A stretch of 64,000 nt of DNA from an uncultured Bacteroidia bacterium (GTDB lineage Bacteria > Bacteroidota > Bacteroidia > NS11-12g > UBA9320), in contig CALSMN010000001.1 of assembly GCA_943787465.1 (NCBI GenBank), positions 124,001 through 188,000 on the forward strand, given 5' to 3'. Made by a program: the position numbers and the translations under genes. The notes beneath the pieces were generated by a model. It saw only the letters and a program-made list of their open reading frames with translations. It was not told the DNA's origin and searched no databases. Each line of letters starts with the position of its first letter. Positions within the stretch are counted from its first letter, which is position 1. Shown here one piece after another: positions 1 through 8,080 of the stretch.

Positions 1-1131
1 TTAGATAGTGGAGATCGATTCGCGGCAGATTATATAGCTAAAAAATTCAGTTCTTTTAACTTAAAAAAATTTACAAAAAACTATCAACATCCCGTTTCTT
101 TATCTGTGAATACTATTCCAAAATCTGATGTATTAATTGATGGAAAAGAGCTTATACCAGGCTTAGATTATTTAATTTCCCCTAGTGCTAATTCAATTTC
201 AGGTGATTATTTGATATTTTATATTTCACCTAAAATATTAAATGCTCCTAAATTGGTTTCTAAGGTAAAAAAAGCCATTAAAAGAGGATATGTGCCCGTG
301 GTACCTGTATATGATTCAAAAAATGGTGAATTGGAAAAAAAAATTCAGACACTCCGATTAATATCAAAAAATAAACCCATTATTTTCTTGAAGAAACAAT
401 TGATTTGGAGTGTATCTACTCACCAGTCGAATAGCACAGAAATATGGATGATTGACTCTTCTTTTAATCGATTCTCAAAGCAAATACATATGAATGTAGT
501 TTCTAAATTCATACCTACGTATACAACCAGTAATGTCATTGGGTATGTTGAAGGAACTATTATCCCAGATAGTTTTATTATTTTATGTGGTCATTATGAT
601 CACTTAGGTAGAATGGGTGAAGCTGTATTTTACGGAGCCAATGATAATGCCAGCGGCATCGCCATGTTGTTAGATCTCGCTTCTTATTTTTCAAGGAACC
701 CACAGAAATACAGCATAGCATTTGTAGCGTTTGGAGCGGAAGAAGCAGGATTATTGGGTTCTTTAGCCTATGTAAAACAGCCTCAAATACCGTTAAACCA
801 AACTAAGTTTGTATTTAACATGGATTTAATGGGATCGGGTCATGAAGGAGCAACGATAGTCAATGGTAAAATTTATACGGAATATTATGAAAAATTAAAC
901 CAAATAAATACAAAAATGAAATATTTACCATCCCTAAAAGCAAGAGGAAAAGCAGCCAATAGTGATCATTATTTTTTTAGTGAGGCAGGTGTTCCTTCAT
1001 TTTTTATTTATCTGATGGGTGATTATAAATATTATCATGTTCCAGATGATAATCCGACTCATCTTAAGCTAGGTCATTATTATACTCAAAGCTATTTATT
1101 AATTAGTGATTTTATCATGAGTTTAAATTAG
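1..1131 (+). CDS. M28 family zinc aminopeptidase-like protein (5' end outside window)
   Basis: This is a partial CDS. The frame is open from base 1, and the residues before the GTG at 106 (DSGDRFAADYI...) already fit the family, so the true start lies upstream of the window. The C-terminal half carries the co-catalytic zinc ligands of peptidase family M28: GHYDHLG (near base 590), NDNASG, the GAEEAGLLGS Glu pair, NMDLMG, and a late YYHVPDD histidine. About 376 residues are visible. The upstream part probably belongs to a PA-like insert or N-terminal region. Such proteins are usually exported and trim N-terminal residues from peptides, but the signal peptide is not visible here. The family call is firm. 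Substrate is unknown. Confidence 0.88.
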   Translation, partial: LDSGDRFAADYIAKKFSSFNLKKFTKNYQHPVSLSVNTIPKSDVLIDGKELIPGLDYLISPSANSISGDYLIFYISPKILNAPKLVSKVKKAIKRGYVPVVPVYDSKNGELEKKIQTLRLISKNKPIIFLKKQLIWSVSTHQSNSTEIWMIDSSFNRFSKQIHMNVVSKFIPTYTTSNVIGYVEGTIIPDSFIILCGHYDHLGRMGEAVFYGANDNASGIAMLLDLASYFSRNPQKYSIAFVAFGAEEAGLLGSLAYVKQPQIPLNQTKFVFNMDLMGSGHEGATIVNGKIYTEYYEKLNQINTKMKYLPSLKARGKAANSDHYFFSEAGVPSFFIYLMGDYKYYHVPDDNPTHLKLGHYYTQSYLLISDFIMSLN

Positions 1132-1206
1132 TGAAAATAGCTTTCAAATAATATAGCTTTATTTATAACTTTTTAAATCTTTGAACGTTTTTAAATAATA
1201 CAAACC

Positions 1207-1935
1207 ATGAATAAAATTAAAATTTCTATCGTTTTTGGATTCTTACTTCTATTATTCGCTTGTGGAGCACAAAACAATAAACCTATAGATGGGAAAGGAG
1301 AAAAAATAGATTCTAAGACCTTTCAAGCGAAAATAGACTCTACTATTAACCATACTGTTATTGATGTAAGAACAGCAGAAGAATTTTCTACAAGTCATAT
1401 TCGAGAAGCCATTAATATTAATATACAGTCTTCTGAATTTGATAATAAGGTAGCCTTACTAGACAAATCAAGTACCTTGTTTGTATATTGTTATTCGGGT
1501 GGAAGAAGTAAAACAGCTAGCAATGCACTTCGATCATTAGGGTTTGAGGTTTATGAGCTTGATGGAGGTCTTTTGAAATGGCAATCAACAGGGCTGCCAT
1601 TAGAGGTTTCCTCAAAAAAACCAATGACAGGATATACTATGGATACGTATAAGACAGCTATAAATGCACACAAATTAACTCTTGTTGATTTTTATGCCCC
1701 GTGGTGCGGTCCTTGTAAAATGATGAGTCCACATATAGAATCATTGCGTTCTAAATATGGACCTAATCTATCCATTGTTAAGGTGGATACAGACAAAAGC
1801 ATTGAAGTGTCTCAATATTTCAAGATTAGTGCCATTCCACTAATCAAAATTTATAATAATGGCAAAGAGGTATACAGCAAAATGGGTTATCATACAGAGG
1901 AAGCCATAGAGCTTGCATTAAAACCCTATTTGTAG
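1207..1935 (+). CDS. Lipoprotein with fused rhodanese and thioredoxin domains
   Basis: The N-terminus is a lipoprotein signal (hydrophobic stretch ending LLFAC, Cys about residue 19), so the protein is predicted to be membrane-anchored outside the cytoplasm. Residues about 35-130 form a rhodanese domain: VIDVRTAEEF, then the active-site loop YCYSGGRS with its catalytic Cys, then LDGGLLKW. Residues about 140-242 form a thioredoxin domain with the CGPC redox motif in FYAPWCGPCKMM and the cis-Pro in SAIPLI. The fusion suggests periplasmic sulfane-sulfur transfer coupled to thiol reduction or isomerisation; that role is inferred. The gene stands alone between the peptidase and the convergent thiL. 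Confidence 0.9.
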   Translation: MNKIKISIVFGFLLLLFACGAQNNKPIDGKGEKIDSKTFQAKIDSTINHTVIDVRTAEEFSTSHIREAININIQSSEFDNKVALLDKSSTLFVYCYSGGRSKTASNALRSLGFEVYELDGGLLKWQSTGLPLEVSSKKPMTGYTMDTYKTAINAHKLTLVDFYAPWCGPCKMMSPHIESLRSKYGPNLSIVKVDTDKSIEVSQYFKISAIPLIKIYNNGKEVYSKMGYHTEEAIELALKPYL

Positions 1936-1943
1936 AAAGATAT

Positions 1944-2990
1944 TCATTCGAATGACTTAAAATTTTCCCATCCTTGGGCTTCCAAGGGTACAACATTACC
2001 AGATTTTGTAATGAGCTCCCTGCCTTCATGTTCGTCTGTACAATATCCAATTACTGAGAGATCCATAGAGTTCTTAATTTTATCATAATCCTTTTGAGTA
2101 ATTGTAAATAATAGTTCATAATCTTCACCACCGTTCATGGCACAAGTAGTCGGTGATAAATTGAATTCAAGAGCAGTATCATAGGTTTGTTGATCTATAG
2201 GAACTTTATCCTCATATATTTTTACACCAACATTCGAATTTTTACTCAAATGAAATAATTCACTGGATAACCCATCAGATATATCTATCATAGAACTAGG
2301 AATAACTTGTAATTCTTCCAATAAATCAATAATATCTTTTCTTGCTTCGGGCCTTAACTGTCTTCCAACAATGTAGTCTTTACCCTCTAAATCAGGTTGC
2401 ATGTCTTTGGATTCTAAAAACACTTGTTTTTCTCTTTCTAAAACTTGAAGCCCCATATATGCGCCGCCTAAATCACCGGAAACACATATTAAATCTCCTA
2501 CTTTTGCTCCTGATCTTTTAACTATATATTTTTCATCTGCATATCCAATAACGGTGATAGATATCACCAATCCAGTTACCGAGGTGCTAGTGTCTCCTCC
2601 AATTAATTCTAGATCATATTTTTCACATGCAGCTCGAACCCCAACATACAATTCTTCGACAGCTTGAAGTGAATATTTACTTGATATAGCAATGGATACT
2701 AATACTTGAGAAGCTTTGACATTCATCGCACAAATGTCACTTACATTGGATGCTATAGCTTTATAGCCAACATGAACTAACGGGGCATACATTAGGTCAA
2801 AATGGATATTTTCAATAAGCATATCTGTACTAATTACTTGCTGTTTACCTCCGCAATCAATAATTGCAGCATCGTCTCCAATGCTTTGTTTTGTTTCCTT
2901 TTTTGTAATTGTAAATGATTTTGTGAGGTGCTCAATTAGTCCAAATTCTCCTAATGAATTTATATGAGCTTTATCTTTATGTTCAAACAT
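1944..2990 (-). CDS. thiL: Thiamine-monophosphate kinase
   Basis: ThiL phosphorylates thiamine monophosphate to thiamine diphosphate using ATP, the last step of cofactor synthesis. The N-terminus has the typical GEFGLIEHLTK, then GDDAAIID and STDMLIENIHF, which contribute Mg-ATP ligands, SNVSDICAMN, GGDTS, DISDGLSSEL and NGGEDYELLF. The start at 2990 (MFEHKDK) gives 348 aa, the family's usual length. An upstream in-frame ATG at 3032 would add 14 residues and overlap the divergent comF start, so it is less likely. The 3' end lies 8 bp from the convergent rhodanese-thioredoxin gene. No TPP riboswitch is visible upstream. Confidence 0.93.
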   Translation of the reverse strand: MFEHKDKAHINSLGEFGLIEHLTKSFTITKKETKQSIGDDAAIIDCGGKQQVISTDMLIENIHFDLMYAPLVHVGYKAIASNVSDICAMNVKASQVLVSIAISSKYSLQAVEELYVGVRAACEKYDLELIGGDTSTSVTGLVISITVIGYADEKYIVKRSGAKVGDLICVSGDLGGAYMGLQVLEREKQVFLESKDMQPDLEGKDYIVGRQLRPEARKDIIDLLEELQVIPSSMIDISDGLSSELFHLSKNSNVGVKIYEDKVPIDQQTYDTALEFNLSPTTCAMNGGEDYELLFTITQKDYDKIKNSMDLSVIGYCTDEHEGRELITKSGNVVPLEAQGWENFKSFE

Positions 2991-3035
2991 AATATACTTG
3001 CGAAGTTCTTTCATTTCTTTTAAATTGTGCATGTT

Positions 3036-3722
3036 ATGAAAAAAATTTTTGACTCGTTTACTCAGATGTTATTTCCTAATCTATGTATTTGTTGTTCGGG
3101 TTTCTTAAGTTTCCAAGAAAAGAATATTTGTACTTTATGCCATTATACGTTGCCTAAGTTTGAGTATAATACAATTGAAAATTCGCTTCAAAAGAAATTT
3201 TGGGGGAGATTACCTGTAGCGTATAGTTTTGCATATCTGGCTTATAAATCCAACAATAATGTGCAGAAAATCCTGCGTCATATCAAATATCAAAGGAACA
3301 AAAGCCTAGGTTTTGAAATGGGAAAAGCTCTTGGTGAAATGATATTTAATTTAAATATGAATCTTAGTTTTGATTATATAATACCTGTACCTCTGCATTC
3401 TAGACGACTTAAATCTAGAGGATATAATCAAGCAGAAATCATTGCAAATGGTGTTTCTAGTGTACTCAATATTCCATTACTCAGAAGTGCAATACTCAGG
3501 ATTCACGATAATACTTCTCAAACGTCTAAAAGTAGATTTGAAAGACATATAGATTCTCATGACATCTTTATAAATGCTTCCGATATAGATTTAGAAGGAA
3601 AGCATATTTTAATTGTAGATGACGTAATCACAACTGGCTCTACACTAATAAGTTGCGGTTCTACCCTGTTAAAAATTAACAATATAAAGTTAAGCTTGGC
3701 TTCTTTAGCTGTTGCAATTTGA
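3036..3722 (+). CDS. ComF family phosphoribosyltransferase-like protein
   Basis: Residues 15-45 hold a four-cysteine zinc ribbon (LCICC...NICTLC) followed by a type I phosphoribosyltransferase fold. VPLHSRRLKSRGYNQAE is the ComFC signature, and ILIVDDVITTGSTL is the PRPP-binding loop. ComF proteins are linked to DNA uptake in competent bacteria, although many Bacteroidota carry them without proven competence; comEC is also present in this window at 46849. I start at the ATG at 3036 (MKKIFDSF, 228 aa). A GTG at 3027 would add three residues and overlap the longer thiL version. The gene is divergent from thiL with about 45 bp between the chosen starts. Confidence 0.88.
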   Translation: MKKIFDSFTQMLFPNLCICCSGFLSFQEKNICTLCHYTLPKFEYNTIENSLQKKFWGRLPVAYSFAYLAYKSNNNVQKILRHIKYQRNKSLGFEMGKALGEMIFNLNMNLSFDYIIPVPLHSRRLKSRGYNQAEIIANGVSSVLNIPLLRSAILRIHDNTSQTSKSRFERHIDSHDIFINASDIDLEGKHILIVDDVITTGSTLISCGSTLLKINNIKLSLASLAVAI

Positions 3723-3731
3723 ATCAGTATT

Positions 3732-6164
3732 TTAGTTTATTATCAACTTTTCAGAAAAGAGGTTGTTACAAAATACGAAGTAAACTCCTTTGGGAAGTTC
3801 ATTTAGGTTGATTTCTTCAGTAATATTAGGAAGAATATCTGTTCTTTTTACTTTTTGTCCAACACTATTGACAATCTGAACGGATAAAGTACCTTTAGAA
3901 CTATTACTTATGTGTATTTCTCCATTAGCAGGATTTGGGCTAATAGTAAGCAATTTTGGACCTTTTTTATTGGGTATGCCGTTTACTACACCCAATGTTT
4001 CTTCGACATCAGTACAGGCAGTGTTAGTTACAATTGGTTCTTCGTATAGACCGTCAGTATAGGAAAAGTATATTAATGCTGTATTGCATATTTGTTGTCC
4101 AATTTGCAATGAATTTGGTAATAGATTCAGAGTATAATCAACGAAGGCTTTTGATTCATTTTCTTGTTCACTGCTATTTTTTAGTAATATATTTTCCCAT
4201 CGAGTAACAAGTTTGGCTGTGTAGTCTCCATTAATATTTCTGGTATACTCATAAGTTGTTCTTGGTTTAGCTTCCGGGTGACTAGTTACAGTCTCCACAC
4301 CAAATTTACTGATTATGATAGAAGGATCTAATTCGTCTACCAATGTAATACCGACAACTTCAAAGTTAGAATTATTCTTTATACCTATTTTATAAGCCAA
4401 CTTATCAATAGTTGGATTTACCTTACTTCCATCCAAACAGTATTTATAATTATCTGATGTTTCACCTTCTGTAAATGACAATATTGCTTGGTTATTAGAC
4501 ATATTTTGGTCAGTTACATTCTCAGATAAAACTAATTCTGAGCGAATAATTAAATTTTCAGAGCCCTTAACTTTACATACAATATCAAAATGTAAACGGT
4601 CATTAGCGCTCACATTTACAGTGTATGTAATAATATTATTTGTATAGGATTGATAGGGTATTTCACTTGATATTAAGTTCAAATTAGGTCCTAAATCAAT
4701 AGTCACTACCGCGTCTGAAATAGGCTGACTTCCCTCATTTGTTATAGCAATATTAATAGTTTTTTGATCACCCACTAAAGCATTAATTCCCTGATTATCA
4801 GATAAATAAATAGACCCATCTGATATGCCAACAGCTTGATTTACACCTAAGGCAGTACCATAATAAGTTTTGAATTCAGATGTGTTTATTATGACATCAG
4901 GACATGTTGGATTGAAATGCTGATATTTTTGGGCATTAATATGATGTGTTTGATTATCAACATGTAAATACAATTGACCCGTATAATCCGTTTGAAATAT
5001 GTTTTTAAAATTGTCTAATTTCACTGGATAATTAGTCATCCAAGGCTCGTCAGAGTCTTTAATACAATCGGAATTTTTATCATTAAATACACGAATATTA
5101 AGTTGGGCCCTGTCTGTATAAACCTCGCCTATATAATTTAATTTACCGTTGTCTGTAAAATCTCCAGACAAAATGATACTTTCTTTCCAAGCATATAGCT
5201 GTTGCACACTGCTTAAATTGAGTTTGGTAGGTTGCCATTTTATACCATCATATAAGAGAAGGTTATATTTTTGATGGTTAAGAGTATCAGTAAACTGGCC
5301 AAGTGCAAATAAGGTATTTTTGAGATTTGCAAATTGACGAACTTCATAGATTTCCATATGAAGTAAACCATCTGAAATATCCTGCCAAACCCCATTTTTA
5401 CTAATTTTAAATTTTGATTCATCAAATTTTGATTCTCCATACATGACAACTTCGTCTTTGAATTGACCAATAGTTATGTTTTGTCCTAAAAATGGCGGAT
5501 AATTGGCTGCCTCCCAAATGTTACCGTTCCATGTTACCAATGATAAATTATCGGAACTAGGGTTTGTGAACTTTCCAGTTGCGTAAAGTTTTTGATTGTA
5601 GTACACTGCACTTAAAAAGGTATTATCATACGTTTTCAGAGCAATGGCGTTACCTTCTGGACTCCATCCATTATCAATGTACTGAATAATATTGTAAGTC
5701 TGTTTGTTAGCGATGTATTTACCCAAACATTTTAACACACCATTTTCTATAAAAAACTGTTTAATAGATAGACTTTTATTCACCAAGTCATTTGAAATAT
5801 CTGTCCAACCTTGTTCCCATTTCAGGATGTAACTTTTATCACTTGTTGTTTCTCTATTTTCATAGCCTACAGCAAGATAAATTACGTCATTAAATGAAAT
5901 TATATCTAAAATTTTAAATTCGCCATCGGAGGTTATACCAGTCTTCTGAAGATTAGGTGAAGTAATTTTGTTCCAAAAATGACCATTCCAAGTTTGAACA
6001 TTTATTTGACCATTTCTATCATCAAATGCAACGACTAGACCATTGTTGTGTTTGTATATTTTATCTGGAGCATACGGCAATCCTATTCCCATAGGACTGA
6101 GCACTTGTCCAAGCAAAGATTGACTAGCTAGAATAAAGAAGATATTTAAAATATATTTCTTCAT
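3732..6164 (-). CDS. T9SS type A sorting domain protein with propeller-like and DUF11/DUF7619-like domains
   Basis: This is an 810-aa secreted protein. It has a signal peptide (about residues 1-20, ending LLGQ) and roughly 350 residues of repeated WNG-x-W-like strands (VTWNGNIWEA, LLYDGIKWQP) that look like a beta-propeller. An SdrD-B-like segment (VFNDKNSDCIKDSDEPW) follows, then DUF11/DUF7619-like beta-sandwiches (ITNEGSQPISDAVVTIDLG). The C-terminal 75 residues contain SPNPANGEIHISN and end PKGVYFVFCNNLFSEKLIIN, a T9SS type A sorting signal, so the protein should cross the outer membrane and be attached or released. It overlaps the upstream anti-sigma-like gene by 4 bp, which implies co-transcription with the ECF sigma gene. 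Its ligand or function is unknown. Confidence 0.85.
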   Translation of the reverse strand: MKKYILNIFFILASQSLLGQVLSPMGIGLPYAPDKIYKHNNGLVVAFDDRNGQINVQTWNGHFWNKITSPNLQKTGITSDGEFKILDIISFNDVIYLAVGYENRETTSDKSYILKWEQGWTDISNDLVNKSLSIKQFFIENGVLKCLGKYIANKQTYNIIQYIDNGWSPEGNAIALKTYDNTFLSAVYYNQKLYATGKFTNPSSDNLSLVTWNGNIWEAANYPPFLGQNITIGQFKDEVVMYGESKFDESKFKISKNGVWQDISDGLLHMEIYEVRQFANLKNTLFALGQFTDTLNHQKYNLLLYDGIKWQPTKLNLSSVQQLYAWKESIILSGDFTDNGKLNYIGEVYTDRAQLNIRVFNDKNSDCIKDSDEPWMTNYPVKLDNFKNIFQTDYTGQLYLHVDNQTHHINAQKYQHFNPTCPDVIINTSEFKTYYGTALGVNQAVGISDGSIYLSDNQGINALVGDQKTINIAITNEGSQPISDAVVTIDLGPNLNLISSEIPYQSYTNNIITYTVNVSANDRLHFDIVCKVKGSENLIIRSELVLSENVTDQNMSNNQAILSFTEGETSDNYKYCLDGSKVNPTIDKLAYKIGIKNNSNFEVVGITLVDELDPSIIISKFGVETVTSHPEAKPRTTYEYTRNINGDYTAKLVTRWENILLKNSSEQENESKAFVDYTLNLLPNSLQIGQQICNTALIYFSYTDGLYEEPIVTNTACTDVEETLGVVNGIPNKKGPKLLTISPNPANGEIHISNSSKGTLSVQIVNSVGQKVKRTDILPNITEEINLNELPKGVYFVFCNNLFSEKLIIN

Positions 6165-7429
6165 TTTTTATTCAGTTTTACGTTGGTTATAATATTTATC
6201 CCATAGGAATAAGGTCTTGACAAAATGGCATTTGTTTTTTTGTCGTTCAAAGCATTTAAATTGACGGCATAATTGGGTTCTAAACCAATTACTAAACGCG
6301 GTTTATTATAGTATAATCCAGTTTTTATACTTGTTGCTATATTTTGATTATTAAACGTCAAATTCGTTAAATCATCTAATTTTAGGTTTAAAAAGTTACC
6401 TTTTTTACCCTCTCTTTTTGTAAGTGACATCAGGGATAACCCGAATTGCGTCCTTATTTCAAAGTTAGTAGAAATTGATTGCCTATATCCAATATTTAAT
6501 GGAATTTCAATAAAATGATACAAATTTGACCCAGTAAAGGTGATGTTTTCGTATGCCAATGGGTTAAGAGGAGCATAATCAGTAATTTTACCATTTGTCA
6601 CAATTGGGAATTCCGTAATGGTATAATTATAGTTGATTTGTTCAGATCGTTGGGTTGAGTACACACCGCTACTAAAAAACAATTTGGAATTGAAATGATA
6701 AACTAAATCTAAACCTAAACTGGTTGTATATGCGGCATCTTCTTTACTTTCAATAAATTGTTTAAAATTACGATTTATCAACCCAGATAGCGCTTTATTT
6801 TCTTTTAAGTATTTGTGGGTTATGGCAGGAGTGAAAGCTATACCATATTCCCAATTTTTATGATTTTTTGAGTGTGTCTGTTTGCTTACTTTTAGATTAT
6901 TTTGATAAAATATTAATTCTGGTTTTATTTTAATTTTCTTGTGCGCATATAGTTGACACATTTTAACTCTTTGCAGAGACGTGAATGTACTTTTTTGGTC
7001 ATCCAATATATTTAGTTTAACTGGTTTATATTCCGGCTTTTTATTTATTTTTTTTCCAGTTTCTATTTTAGATTCAACATCATCTTTTTTACCCGTTGAT
7101 ATATCTTCTTTTTCTCTGTTTATATCTATTAATTTTTCACTGGTCTCTATTTGTTCTTTTAGAGGATCATTACCATGTATACTTGTTACCTTTTGTGAGC
7201 TATTAGAATTTTGTAACGTATCTGAATAATCTTTTTGTCTAGTTATAGTGTAGCTTACGGCAGTAAAAATAGATAAAGCAAGAAAAAACCACATTCCGAT
7301 AATGCGGTTTTTTCTATACTTTAATCTTTGTTCAATGGCATTCCAATCAGAAGCATCAGCCATGGCATTGGCGGGCACATCGGCTGCTGCCTTTTTTAGA
7401 ATACTATCGATTTGCTTTAAATTATCCAA
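6161..7429 (-). CDS. Membrane-anchored protein with anti-sigma-like N-terminus and outer-membrane-barrel-like C-terminus
   Basis: Residues 1-42 are short, helical and cytoplasmic-looking (MDNLKQIDSILKKAA, SDWNAIEQRLKYRK). Residues about 43-62 form one transmembrane helix, and about 65-150 are a charged Lys/Glu-rich linker. From about residue 185 onward there are alternating beta-strands typical of Bacteroidota porin-family barrels (FFSSGVYSTQ, IEIPLNIGYRQ, PRLVIGLEPNYAV). The gene lies 11 bp downstream of an ECF sigma gene, so the N-terminus is a good candidate anti-sigma segment. That assignment rests on position and architecture, not on a recognised zinc-binding anti-sigma motif. It overlaps the downstream T9SS cargo gene by 4 bp. 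It could also be a plain 'outer membrane beta-barrel protein' with an unusual anchor. Confidence 0.68.
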   Translation of the reverse strand: MDNLKQIDSILKKAAADVPANAMADASDWNAIEQRLKYRKNRIIGMWFFLALSIFTAVSYTITRQKDYSDTLQNSNSSQKVTSIHGNDPLKEQIETSEKLIDINREKEDISTGKKDDVESKIETGKKINKKPEYKPVKLNILDDQKSTFTSLQRVKMCQLYAHKKIKIKPELIFYQNNLKVSKQTHSKNHKNWEYGIAFTPAITHKYLKENKALSGLINRNFKQFIESKEDAAYTTSLGLDLVYHFNSKLFFSSGVYSTQRSEQINYNYTITEFPIVTNGKITDYAPLNPLAYENITFTGSNLYHFIEIPLNIGYRQSISTNFEIRTQFGLSLMSLTKREGKKGNFLNLKLDDLTNLTFNNQNIATSIKTGLYYNKPRLVIGLEPNYAVNLNALNDKKTNAILSRPYSYGINIITNVKLNKK

Positions 7430-7440
7430 TCTAAATTAAT

Positions 7441-7974
7441 TTACTTTTTACGCTTAAGCTTCGCGTTCAACAATGAACGCCCCCTAGAAAGTCTACTTTT
7501 AGATGATCCCTCACTGATACCTAATTGCTTAGCTATATCTTTATGAGACAATCCATCAATGGCATATAAATTTAGTACGACCTTATAAATATCAGGTAGT
7601 TCATTTAATGCATTAATTACTATTTTGGCGTCTATTTCTTCATTGGGTACTTCTTCACTCATTTCTGCTTTTTCAAAATTCGTGTCGAATTCATAATGAT
7701 TGTATTTGTTTCTACCTAAGCGTTGTTTATTTAAAGCGATATTTATAAAAATTCGTGTCATCCACGTATCTATTTTACTATTTCCTTTAAATGATTTTAT
7801 ACTCGTAAAAACTTTATAGTATCCATCTTGTAGAAGATCTTTTGCATCTTCTTGATTTTTACAATATCTTATACAAACAGCCATCATCTTATTGGCATAC
7901 TTTTCAAAGAGCATTTTTTGTGCAGATCGATCGTGTTCCTTACATCGTCGTATAAGTTCTTCTTCACTTATCAA
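7441..7974 (-). CDS. ECF-type RNA polymerase sigma factor
   Basis: A 177-aa sigma-70 family protein with only regions 2 and 4. Region 2 includes FEKYANKMMAVCIRYCKN, then DLLQDGYYKVF and IDTWMTRIFINIALN. Region 4 is a helix-turn-helix with LPDIYKVVLNLY, LSHKDIAKQLGISEGSSKSR and LSRGRSLL. Such factors redirect RNA polymerase in response to envelope or other signals. It is the first gene of a probable three-gene operon with the anti-sigma-like barrel protein and the T9SS cargo protein. The region between it and the terminator at 8039 carries no other gene. Confidence 0.93.
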   Translation of the reverse strand: MISEEELIRRCKEHDRSAQKMLFEKYANKMMAVCIRYCKNQEDAKDLLQDGYYKVFTSIKSFKGNSKIDTWMTRIFINIALNKQRLGRNKYNHYEFDTNFEKAEMSEEVPNEEIDAKIVINALNELPDIYKVVLNLYAIDGLSHKDIAKQLGISEGSSKSRLSRGRSLLNAKLKRKK

Positions 7975-8029
7975 TTTGCGTATGTATTAATATTAGACAC
8001 GACTAAACTATAATGGTTGCAAACTAAAG

Positions 8030-8068
8030 CAAAAAAAAAGCTCTCCGTATTGGAGAGCTTTTTTTTTG
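8030..8068 (-). terminator. Rho-independent terminator of the 8081 gene
   Basis: An 8-bp GC-rich stem (AGCTCTCC / GGAGAGCT, 8039-8059) is flanked by a run of A on one side and T on the other. On the minus strand it lies just after the stop of the 1384-aa gene and before the ECF sigma gene, which it insulates. The symmetric tracts would also work in the other direction. Confidence 0.88.
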
Positions 8069-8080
8069 GATGACTAATCC

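Noticed and set aside
2991-3035. A TPP riboswitch upstream of thiL
   Set aside because: The 45-bp gap to the divergent gene is too short for a THI element, and the conserved CTGAGA segment is absent.
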